From: JBCCEV01 sp039030125
GTDB taxonomy: Bacteria > Pseudomonadota > Gammaproteobacteria > Ga0077536
Assembly (NCBI GenBank): GCA_039030125.1
Contig: JBCCEV010000121.1
Coordinates: 1-13,137, forward strand
Length of the DNA: 13,137 nucleotides
Direction: 5' to 3'
Shown here: positions 7,230 to 13,137 of the stretch, piece by piece
Position numbering within the stretch: position 1 is the first letter of the stretch
Layout: each line of letters begins with the position of its first letter
Notes under the pieces: generated by a model
Databases searched by the model: none
What the model was told of the DNA's origin: nothing
Seen by the model: the letters and a program-made list of their open reading frames with translations, nothing else
Position numbers and translations under genes: made by a program

Positions 7230-7343
7230 GTTCTACAGGCGCTCACGTCGAGTCGAATTATCACATCTAACCCACGTAGCAAGCGGGAATGCATCGTCGT
7301 AGACTGCGTTACCGCTTAAGTGTTGAGGGCAGAATTTAGCAAA
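7230..7343. promoter_or_regulatory. Divergent intergenic region, presumed promoters both ways
   Basis: This 114-base gap separates two divergent genes, the minus-strand CoA-transferase and the plus-strand DUF1330-like gene, so it must hold their promoters if each is a first gene. I see no clear -35/-10 pair and no clear operator. The call rests on layout only. Confidence 0.4.
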
Positions 7344-7742
7344 ATGAGCGAAGTAAACGTTCGAAACGATGTCGAAATTAATCGCATCAAGGCGATCGCG
7401 GATAGTGGTAACGATAAGCCCGTCCTCATGTTGAACCTCAATTTCTATTCAGAGGAAGCGGCGTTCCCCGACGGCAAATTGTACGAAGACTACATGAGCG
7501 TCTTGGAGAACTTCTTACCCGTAGTGGGTGCCAAGATCCTGTGGCGTCACCCGGTATTCGGCCAGGTTACCGGCGAGCAGCCCCTACATGAGGTCTTGGC
7601 GGCTTGGTATCCAACCCACCAAGCGTTCTTGGATTTACCAACGGCGCCGGGTGCGGAGGAAAATTTTCGCTTGCGCGCGCTCGCGGTCGAACGCGCCGTG
7701 ATCCATCGCGCACCAGGCGAGGTTTATCCCTTCATGCCGTAG
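7344..7742 (+). CDS. DUF1330-like small protein
   Basis: This protein of 132 residues resembles DUF1330, which has a ferredoxin-like alpha/beta fold of the dimeric alpha-beta barrel type. KPVLMLNLNFYSEE (25-38) is the first strand region, with the usual NLN. YEDYMSVLENFLPVVGAKILWR (47-68) splits into a helix and the next strand. WYPTHQAFLDL (88-98) and the following ENFRLRALAVERAVIH (106-121) match the family's terminal half. Members are small proteins with no settled reaction, often found near catabolic genes. I prefer the ATG at 7344. An upstream GTG at 7320 keeps the frame and would add eight residues, but neither has a good ribosome binding site (GAGGG at 7325-7329 is rather far from the ATG). 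No catalytic residues can be named. Confidence 0.75.
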   Translation: MSEVNVRNDVEINRIKAIADSGNDKPVLMLNLNFYSEEAAFPDGKLYEDYMSVLENFLPVVGAKILWRHPVFGQVTGEQPLHEVLAAWYPTHQAFLDLPTAPGAEENFRLRALAVERAVIHRAPGEVYPFMP

Positions 7743-7810
7743 GCTCCTTTGGTGTAGAGCCAAAAACCAACCACTTTGCTTGTGTCGAGGTCCCCAAGGG
7801 AAGGTCAATA

Positions 7811-8005
7811 ATGACCGGGCGTCTGATCCGGGATGACGTCACGGAAGCGGTTTTCCGTTCGCTCACATCGCGGTCAACAAACCTCAACATCGTCGGGGGA
7901 TGCAACGGATCCGGCAAAACCGATCATGGCGACTCGAATGGCCACAGTAGAATCAGGGCGTGGGGGGAACAACCGTGCTCGAAGGGGTCTTGGTGGAGGC
8001 CTTAG
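7811..8005 (+). CDS. Possible small ORF or gene remnant with a Walker A-like motif
   Basis: This is a 64-codon frame starting at an ATG with an excellent ribosome binding site: AAGGGAAGG at 7796-7804, six bases upstream. The translation includes NLNIVGGCNGSGKT at 24-37. A hydrophobic strand followed by GCNGSGKT fits the Walker A pattern GxxxxGK[ST]. In real P-loop proteins a helix should follow, but here the sequence becomes Gly-, Ser- and Arg-rich and soon stops. It may therefore be the start of a nucleotide-binding protein (kinase or zeta-toxin style) truncated by a frameshift, or simply a chance frame. No neighbour supports a specific role. Confidence 0.3.
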   Translation: MTGRLIRDDVTEAVFRSLTSRSTNLNIVGGCNGSGKTDHGDSNGHSRIRAWGEQPCSKGSWWRP

Positions 8006-8141
8006 CGAGGTTTGTCAAACACGAGTTCACTGTTCAATCTGCAGATCCGCGGGGCCGGTTGCGGGGAAACCGCGAGTGAACAAGACCATGCCGGACCCAC
8101 TTGAGGATCGCTACGGCTAGCCGCAAATATCCTCAGAACGT

Positions 8142-8166
8142 CGATATAAATAACTAATTTATATCG
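8142..8166 (+). promoter_or_regulatory. Perfect AT-rich inverted repeat upstream of ppdK
   Basis: CGATATAAAT (8142-8151) and ATTTATATCG (8157-8166) are exact reverse complements around the spacer AACTA. The repeat is embedded in the only strongly AT-rich patch of the window (about 8142-8179) and lies 112 bases before the ppdK start. It looks like an operator for a dimeric regulator or part of a promoter region. A weak AT-rich hairpin followed by TTTATTTTATATTTT could also act as a terminator for something upstream. Confidence 0.45.
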
Positions 8167-8234
8167 TTTATTTTATATTTTGCCCCAGCCCTCTCGGGCC
8201 CGATCTGGCCGCTCTCGCCGAGCCCCTGATCTTG

Positions 8235-8240
8235 TATGAT
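8235..8240 (+). promoter_or_regulatory. Possible -10 element of ppdK
   Basis: TATGAT differs from the consensus TATAAT at one base and lies 38 bases upstream of the ppdK ATG. I see no matching -35 box at 16-18 bases, so this is weak. Confidence 0.2.
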
Positions 8241-8278
8241 CCCGCCTTGGTTTTTTTCGTGCATAACGGTTTAGTCTG

Positions 8279-10936
8279 ATGAGTGATGGTAAACGGGTGT
8301 GGCTGTTTCGCGATGGCAACGCGGAACTTCGCGGGCTTCTCGGCGGCAAGGGTGCGAACCTTGCTGAGATGACCAATATCGGGCTGCCGGTGCCGCCCGG
8401 ATTTACGATCACCACCGATGTCTGCAACGAATACTATAGCGATGGCGGCAAGCTACCAGACGGCTTGATGGCGGATGTCCGCAAGGCACTGGGTGATGTC
8501 GAAGCAGCCATCGGAAAACAGTTAGGGGATCAATCAGACCCCCTGCTTGTGTCCGTGCGTTCGGGCGCCAAGTTCAGCATGCCGGGCATGATGGACACCA
8601 TCCTTAATCTCGGCTTAAACGATGAAACCATCGAGGGTCTTATCGCGAGCACCGGCGATGCACGATTCGCCTACGACGCCTATCGCCGCTTTATCATGAT
8701 GTTCAGTAACGTCGTGCTCGATGTTCCTAAAGAGGATTACGAACATGTTTTCTCCGAGCTTAAAGATCGAGTGGGCGCACTCCAGGATACCGATGTCAGC
8801 GCTGACGATCTCAAAGCATTATGCGAAACCTATAAAGATTTAACGCGCGAACGTGCTGGCCGCGAGTTTCCGCAAGACGTGATGGCCCAGCTTGAAGACG
8901 CCATTGAGGCGGTCTTTCGGTCGTGGAATAACGAGCGCGCCATTCTTTACCGCAAGATGGAAAACATCGCCGACGATCTGGGCACCGCGGTTAACGTGCA
9001 GTCGATGGTGTTCGGCAACAAAGGCGACACTTCCGGGACAGGAGTTGCGTTCACGCGCAATCCTGCAACGGGCGAACCGACGCTCTACGGCGAGTACCTC
9101 ATGAACGCCCAGGGCGAAGATGTGGTGGCGGGCGTGCGCACGCCGATGGATATCGGCGAGCTCGCCGCACAGAACCCTGAGATTTTCGAACAGTTCACCA
9201 ATATCGCTGATCGCCTTGAACAGCACTATCGTGATGCGCAGGACATCGAGTTCACCATCGAGAATGGCCGTTTGTTCATGCTTCAGTGCCGGGCCGGTAA
9301 ACGCACGCGCAGCGCGGCCGTGCGGATCGCGGTAGATATGGTCAACGAGGGTTTGATCAGTCGCGAAGAAGCCATTCTCGACCGGGTGTCCCCCGCGCAA
9401 CTCGAACAAACCATGCACCCGCGTTTCGCCGAAACTCCAGCCGATCGTGAGTTCGCGCGGGGCATGAACGCGGGTCCCGGCGCCGCCGCCGGGCGGATCG
9501 TGTTTGATTCAGATAAGGCTGTTGAGATGCAAACCGCCGATCCGGGTGTCGCCATCATTTTGGTTCGCGATGAAACGAACCCGGATGACCTGGCAGGCAT
9601 GCTCGCCAGCAAAGGTGTACTAACCAGCCGTGGCGGACGGACCTCACATGCGGCCTTGGTCGCGCGCCAGTTTGGGATCCCAACCGTTTGCGGATGCGCT
9701 GAGCTCGAGATCGACTGGAATGCCCGCACCGTATCGGCGCGGGGGCAGACCCTTAAGGAAGGCGATTGGATCTCGATCGACGGCAGCGAAGGTGCAGTTT
9801 ATACGGGACAGCTGCGCACCGAAGCGGTCACCGAATCCGAAGAGGTGGCTGCGTTGATGGCATGGGCGGACGGCAACCGCACGCTCGGCGTAAGAGCAAA
9901 CGCTGACACACCTGAACAAGCGGCGGAAGCGGTATCGCTTGGTGCCGAGGGAATAGGCTTATGCCGCACCGAACATATGTTCCTAGGAGATCGGGTACCC
10001 CTGGTGCGCAAGCTGATCCTTGCCGAACACGAGAGTGACCGATCCGAGGCCTTAGACGCCCTGCTCCCCCTTCAACAAGACGATTTCGCGGGGATCTTCA
10101 GAGCCATGGGCGGGCGCCCTGTCACTATCCGACTAATCGACCCACCGCTTCATGAATTTCTGCCAGCGGAAACTGAACTGCTTGAAGAAGTCACGCGGCT
10201 AGAATGCAACGACCCGAACGCCACCGAGCTAGCAGACAAGCGCCGTCTATTAAACGCCGTGCGCGGTATGCACGAAGCGAACCCGATGTTGGGTTTGCGC
10301 GGCTGCCGCCTTTCCATCGTCATGCCGGGGATCGTCGAGATGCAAGTCACGGCCATCATTCGCGCTGCTTGCGGGCTGGCCAAGGAAGGGATGGCGGTGC
10401 ATCCTGAGATCATGATCCCACTGGTGGGTCATGTAAATGAACTCAGGGTAATTAAGGAAGGCTTGGAGAAAACCGCTAAAAAAACCATGAGCGCCGAGGG
10501 AATCGAAGTCGATTACAAATTTGGCACCATGATCGAAATCCCGCGCGCGGCACTCACGGCACCCGAGATCGCCAAGGAAGCGTCCTTCTTCAGTTTCGGC
10601 ACCAACGACCTCACGCAAATGGTGTTCGGGATGAGTCGCGACGATGCCGGTCGCTTCATGACCGAATATTTGAACCAAGATATCCTGCCCAAAGATCCTA
10701 CAGAATCGATCGACATCGCTGGCGTTGGACGGCTCATGCGGCTGTGTGTAGAGGACGCACGGGCGGTCAATCCGGAGCTGAAAATTGGGATCTGTGGCGA
10801 GCACGGTGGCGACCCAGACTCAATTTCGTTTTGTCACGCGCTCGGCATGGACTACGTTAGCTGTTCGCCAAAACGCATCCCCATCGCGCGCTACGCGGCG
10901 GCGCAGGCGGCACTGGCGGCGGCGAAAAAGAACTAG
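8279..10936 (+). CDS. ppdK: Pyruvate, phosphate dikinase
   Basis: This 885-residue enzyme catalyses pyruvate + ATP + Pi to and from PEP + AMP + PPi in the cytosol. The length matches bacterial PPDK. The N-terminal ATP-grasp part includes LLGGKGANLAEMTNIGLPVPPGF, split over 20-42, SVRSGAKFSMPGMMDTILNLG (92-112), and GVAFTRNPATG (255-265). The swivelling phosphohistidine domain has GGRTSHAALVAR at 452-463. His457 is the phosphorylated residue and Thr455 the position targeted by the PPDK regulatory protein in other organisms. The C-terminal PEP/pyruvate barrel shows GLRGCRLS (672-679), IEIPRA (752-757), FGTNDLTQ (783-790) and the catalytic Cys839 in GICGEHGGDP. The ATG is fixed by an in-frame TAA at 8264-8266; the ribosome binding site is weak. 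No regulatory-protein gene is nearby. The enzyme would provide PEP for gluconeogenesis or support PPi-dependent glycolysis. Confidence 0.97.
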   Translation: MSDGKRVWLFRDGNAELRGLLGGKGANLAEMTNIGLPVPPGFTITTDVCNEYYSDGGKLPDGLMADVRKALGDVEAAIGKQLGDQSDPLLVSVRSGAKFSMPGMMDTILNLGLNDETIEGLIASTGDARFAYDAYRRFIMMFSNVVLDVPKEDYEHVFSELKDRVGALQDTDVSADDLKALCETYKDLTRERAGREFPQDVMAQLEDAIEAVFRSWNNERAILYRKMENIADDLGTAVNVQSMVFGNKGDTSGTGVAFTRNPATGEPTLYGEYLMNAQGEDVVAGVRTPMDIGELAAQNPEIFEQFTNIADRLEQHYRDAQDIEFTIENGRLFMLQCRAGKRTRSAAVRIAVDMVNEGLISREEAILDRVSPAQLEQTMHPRFAETPADREFARGMNAGPGAAAGRIVFDSDKAVEMQTADPGVAIILVRDETNPDDLAGMLASKGVLTSRGGRTSHAALVARQFGIPTVCGCAELEIDWNARTVSARGQTLKEGDWISIDGSEGAVYTGQLRTEAVTESEEVAALMAWADGNRTLGVRANADTPEQAAEAVSLGAEGIGLCRTEHMFLGDRVPLVRKLILAEHESDRSEALDALLPLQQDDFAGIFRAMGGRPVTIRLIDPPLHEFLPAETELLEEVTRLECNDPNATELADKRRLLNAVRGMHEANPMLGLRGCRLSIVMPGIVEMQVTAIIRAACGLAKEGMAVHPEIMIPLVGHVNELRVIKEGLEKTAKKTMSAEGIEVDYKFGTMIEIPRAALTAPEIAKEASFFSFGTNDLTQMVFGMSRDDAGRFMTEYLNQDILPKDPTESIDIAGVGRLMRLCVEDARAVNPELKIGICGEHGGDPDSISFCHALGMDYVSCSPKRIPIARYAAAQAALAAAKKN

Positions 10937-11393
10937 CGGGCTAGAGGTGCGGCTGCCCATGTCCCGAGGACGGAATCGGAACGGACTGCGATCCGGCAGG
11001 GTCCTTGTGGCAACTATTTAACGGCTAGCGTGGGCGTGGATGGTCTTAAAACGATGGCCGAGTTTGCTTCAACCTTATCGGCGGCGTTCTGCGGGCACAG
11101 TCCAATAGCCGCGCTTGGCGCTTTCTAAGCGTACTCGTGTGCGCATTGGTCGCCTTGTTATCGGCTCGAGTGACTTGCTTTGGCGCAAGTCCATTACCCG
11201 CTCCGGCGTGAATTACCGCGAGTTGTTGGGGTCGATACAATCGCGACTGCGATGCTTGGTTTGAATGTCGCCGCACTGGAACGCTTCAAAGTCTCCACGT
11301 ATCTGTTTGGGCTGTTTGGGTTCCCGGCGATGACGCCGACCAAATTCATCGCTATTGTGTTGCACTCGCAATCCAGTGTGCGAGTTCGCTGAC
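10937..11393. other. 457-base stretch without a supportable gene
   Basis: I find no intrinsic terminator after ppdK and no RNA gene here. A 70-codon frame at 11180-11392 (TTG start, no ribosome binding site) is moderately hydrophobic and ends in HSQSSVRVR, just two bases before the MAPEG gene's ATG. It could be a decayed or leader ORF, but nothing marks it as real. A further short hydrophobic stretch lies in another frame around 11115-11215. The promoter for the MAPEG/GNAT pair should lie in this stretch. Confidence 0.45.
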
Positions 11394-11792
11394 ATGCCAC
11401 TAGACCACCCACTGCTTTACCCAATGTTGGCGCATCTGCTCTGGGTTACGTTGCTCTATGGCTGGCTTACCATCGTACGGGCACCAACGGCCTGGTCGGT
11501 TGGGGCGCGAAAAGACGGTAGCAACCCGTTCGCCGCTATTGAAATGCGGATCACCGCAAATTTAAGGAATCAGTTTGAGTGGCCACTGTTCTTCTACGTG
11601 GTCTGTTTGCTCTTCCTACAAGAACCATCGTCACCTCACGGCTCGGAGATCTGGCTCGCCTGGCTATTTGTTATTGGTCGTTTTTTACACAGTGGTATAC
11701 AGATCATGACAAGCAACGTGAGACTTCGCGGCGTCATATTCACGGTTAATTTTGTTGCCGTACTTGGCATGTGGCTGGCGCTACTCACCTGA
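11394..11792 (+). CDS. MAPEG-family membrane protein
   Basis: This 132-residue integral membrane protein has four predicted helices at about 8-27, 61-77, 84-101 and 113-131. The conserved MAPEG features are visible. RITANLRNQFEWPLFFYVV (52-70) corresponds to the family's Arg/Asn/Glu-rich stretch before helix 2, and GRFLHSGIQ (95-103) to the Arg-His region of helix 3. Eukaryotic MAPEG members handle eicosanoids and glutathione; bacterial ones are mostly uncharacterised, with some showing glutathione-transferase activity. I chose the ATG at 11394. The frame extends upstream to 11355, but those extra 13 residues are Cys- and Arg-containing and do not belong to the family. The stop overlaps the start of the next gene (TGATG), so the two are translationally coupled. 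Confidence 0.82.
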   Translation: MPLDHPLLYPMLAHLLWVTLLYGWLTIVRAPTAWSVGARKDGSNPFAAIEMRITANLRNQFEWPLFFYVVCLLFLQEPSSPHGSEIWLAWLFVIGRFLHSGIQIMTSNVRLRGVIFTVNFVAVLGMWLALLT

Positions 11793-12250
11793 TGGGCCAT
11801 CAGGCCAGCAACCCCGTGCAGCCACTTGATGGCAGCAACCTGGCAGCCGTGATCGAGCTGCTGGCAATGAATTCATTACTGAACGTTGATCTCAACGCTC
11901 AACATTTAGCGAACTTCGTCGGGATCACCACCGATGACACCTTGATTGCGATTGGCGGTCTCGAAGTGTATGAACGCACTGCATTATTGCGTTCTCTCGC
12001 GACCCACCCTGACTTTCGCGATCGCGGCTTAGCACGGATGATTGTTGTAGAACTCGAACGCTTGGCATGCCGCAAGCGTATCGAGGCCATCTATCTGCTG
12101 ACCGACACCGCCGAGAAATATTTCGAGAATCAGGGTTATCGCCGGTCCTCACGGTCGGGCGCACCATGGGAAATCGCCTCGACGGCTCAATTTTCAGAAC
12201 TTTGCTCGGACACCGCGACGTTGATGGTGAAAAATTTTGGCGAGCGCTAG
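11792..12250 (+). CDS. GNAT N-acetyltransferase, ArsN2-like
   Basis: This 152-residue acetyltransferase of the GNAT superfamily transfers an acetyl group from acetyl-CoA. IAIGGLEVYERTALLRSL (52-69) forms the central strands. RDRGLA at 76-81 is the acetyl-CoA pyrophosphate-binding RxxGxG/A motif. YLLTDTAEKYFENQGYRR (101-118) is the usual motif B. The layout, including PWEIASTAQFSELC (125-138) near the end, closely follows the ArsN2 group annotated in arsenic resistance loci. No other ars gene is in the window, so an arsenic role is only suggested; another small substrate is possible. I chose the ATG at 11792, which shares a base with the MAPEG stop (TGATG). A GTG at 11771 would extend it by seven residues. 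It is convergent with the LysR gene, with 16 bases between stops. Confidence 0.83.
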   Translation: MGHQASNPVQPLDGSNLAAVIELLAMNSLLNVDLNAQHLANFVGITTDDTLIAIGGLEVYERTALLRSLATHPDFRDRGLARMIVVELERLACRKRIEAIYLLTDTAEKYFENQGYRRSSRSGAPWEIASTAQFSELCSDTATLMVKNFGER

Positions 12251-12266
12251 CTTGTTGCCATAGCCG

Positions 12267-13137
12267 TCACGCATCTGGGTGTCCCGCGACTTCTTTTAGC
12301 TCTTGCAGTAACGCATCACAAATGTGATGCAAGGGATCGTTCTTGCGTCGTAGCATCACTAGCTGACGTGAGTGTTGAGGGCTACCAAACGGGATCGCCT
12401 TCAGTTCTTGATGGAAATTCTGCTCCCCAACTCTTTTGGGCACAATTGAAACACCCAAGCCGTGACGCACCATCGCCGCGATGGCATCCAATCCATCCAT
12501 CTCAAAATTTACGGGAAAACTAAGTCCCAACTCATCAAGCTGTCGTTCGATTTCTTGTCCTACCCAAGTGTTTCGGCTGAACCAAATGAACGGATAATTA
12601 CAAAGCAATTCGAGTGGATCGGTTTCCGGGCAGGTTCCCAGTGCTAAGACATACAGTGGTTCGGTTGCAACGTGGTGAATACTGAGGCCGTGTTGAGGAA
12701 AACGAGGCTCAGTGGTCACGGCTAAATCGAGCTTGCCGGCTTTCACCTGTTGCGCCAGCTCCTGCGAGAGCGAGTTTGTGATCGTGATTTCCACCTCGGG
12801 GTAGCGCGCTCTAAAGCGCTGCAGGGCTTGCGGCACGAGAAGGCTGGACGCACTGGGCACCACCCCGATGTGCAGCGACCCTGCAATGGTATGTTTGTTC
12901 GAGCGTTGTTTGATCCCCTCGATCAGATCGAGCACTCGGCTCGCCTGCTCAGCGAGATCGAACCCATCCTTCGTTAGCGTTGGTGGACGAGATGAACGGT
13001 CCACTAGAGGCACCCCCAGCTCCTCCTCGAGCGAACGAATATGTAAGCTCACCGTGGAGTGGCTCATGTTGAGTACTTCGCTAACCCGGATAAAAGACCG
13101 ATGCACCGCGACGTTCGAGATGGTCTTCAATTGCTGC
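12267..13137 (-). CDS. LysR-type transcriptional regulator, 5' end outside the window
   Basis: At least 289 residues of a LysR-family DNA-binding regulator are present. The winged helix-turn-helix covers roughly the first 60 visible residues, with SEVLNMSHSTVSLHIRSLEEELGVPLVDRS split across the recognition region. A linker helix precedes the effector-binding domain, which begins near GSLHIGVVPSASSLLVP and ends with GLGVSIVPKRVG and HHICDALLQELKE. The first TTG in frame (13128-13130) is not the true start. Upstream codons to the window edge read Gln-Gln before Leu-Lys-Thr, matching the usual LysR N terminus (xQLKTF), so only a few residues are missing. LysR proteins generally control an adjacent divergent gene. 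That target would lie right of the window. Its link to the catabolic genes far to the left is unproven. Confidence 0.92.
   Translation of the reverse strand, partial: QQLKTISNVAVHRSFIRVSEVLNMSHSTVSLHIRSLEEELGVPLVDRSSRPPTLTKDGFDLAEQASRVLDLIEGIKQRSNKHTIAGSLHIGVVPSASSLLVPQALQRFRARYPEVEITITNSLSQELAQQVKAGKLDLAVTTEPRFPQHGLSIHHVATEPLYVLALGTCPETDPLELLCNYPFIWFSRNTWVGQEIERQLDELGLSFPVNFEMDGLDAIAAMVRHGLGVSIVPKRVGEQNFHQELKAIPFGSPQHSRQLVMLRRKNDPLHHICDALLQELKEVAGHPDA

Larger units (their letters stand above)
7743..8278. other. 536-base region between the DUF1330-like gene and ppdK
   Basis: No full-sized gene is present. It contains a possible 64-codon ORF with a P-loop-like motif (7811-8005). In another frame there is a short GTG frame at 7975-8079 whose translation (starting VLEGVLVEALARFVKHEF) looks protein-like but stops after 34 codons. 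An AT-rich patch with a perfect inverted repeat lies at 8142-8166. Protein-like stretches in different frames suggest decayed coding sequence; this is inference. Confidence 0.5.

Noticed and set aside
8840..9418. 192-codon open frame antisense to ppdK
   Set aside because: It lies wholly inside the well-conserved PPDK coding sequence and has no recognisable domain. Long antisense frames are expected from GC-rich codon bias.
10250..10804. 184-codon open frame antisense to the 3' part of ppdK
   Set aside because: It is a shadow of the PPDK barrel domain coding region and shows no family motif of its own.
11180..11392. 70-codon frame just upstream of the MAPEG gene
   Set aside because: It has a TTG start without a ribosome binding site and no recognisable family. 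It is mentioned only in the gap description.
12313..12330. Perfect 8-bp inverted repeat GCATCACA-AA-TGTGATGC
   Set aside because: It sits inside the C-terminal coding part of the LysR gene (codons for HHICDA). Its half-sites are in the opposite order to a CRP site, and one such match in 13 kb can arise by chance.
12267..13137. LysR gene as the regulator of the catabolic operon (TcuR-like)
   Set aside because: It is more than 6 kb away, with unrelated genes in between, and it most likely faces a divergent gene outside the window.
1..13137. CRISPR array, tRNA/rRNA, insertion sequence or prophage signals
   Set aside because: I saw no regularly spaced repeats, tRNA-like T-loop context outside genes, transposase motifs or phage proteins.

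Overview
The window looks like chromosomal DNA from a pseudomonadotan (proteobacterial), probably gammaproteobacterial, organism. The GC content is moderate to high (roughly 55-60 % by eye, not computed). Every recognisable protein family is common in that phylum, and GTG/TTG starts and gene overlaps are frequent. I cannot name a genus. There is no rRNA, tRNA, insertion sequence, phage gene or CRISPR array that I can recognise.

Layout. (1) 37-564: a small four-helix membrane protein of unknown function. (2) 565-846: an intergenic leader with a tandem 8-bp repeat and several hairpins. (3) 847-5636, plus strand: a catabolic block made of a TcuA-like FAD dehydrogenase, an AHL-lactonase-like metallo-beta-lactamase-fold hydrolase, an aldehyde dehydrogenase, and, after a 136-nt gap with its own strong ribosome binding site, a beta-hydroxyacid dehydrogenase. 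(4) 5637-6023: gene-poor DNA. (5) 6024-7229, minus strand: a CoA-transferase beta subunit followed by a SixA-type phosphohistidine phosphatase. (6) 7344-7742, plus strand: a DUF1330-like protein divergent from the CoA-transferase. (7) 7743-8278: mostly gene-free, holding a possible P-loop small ORF or remnant and a perfect AT-rich inverted repeat. (8) 8279-10936: full-length pyruvate, phosphate dikinase. (9) 10937-11393: gene-poor. (10) 11394-12250: a MAPEG-family membrane protein translationally coupled to an ArsN2-like GNAT acetyltransferase. (11) 12267-13137, minus strand: a LysR-type regulator whose start lies beyond the window.

How they may work together. The 847-4621 genes are packed tightly (6-nt gap, then 8-nt overlap) and almost certainly form one operon. 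Oxidation of a carboxylate by the flavoenzyme, hydrolysis of an ester or lactone by the MBL enzyme, and oxidation of an aldehyde by the ALDH make a plausible route for an unidentified organic acid. The nearby NAD(P)-dependent reductase could belong to the same route. TcuA's usual partners (TcuB, TcuC, TcuR) are absent, so tricarballylate itself should not be assumed. PpdK would link pyruvate to PEP when growing on such acids. That integrated picture is inference.

The strongest oddity is the CoA-transferase beta subunit. It stands alone, with no alpha subunit in the window, and carries Asp where the family has its catalytic Glu. No clearly new defence or mobile system is visible.
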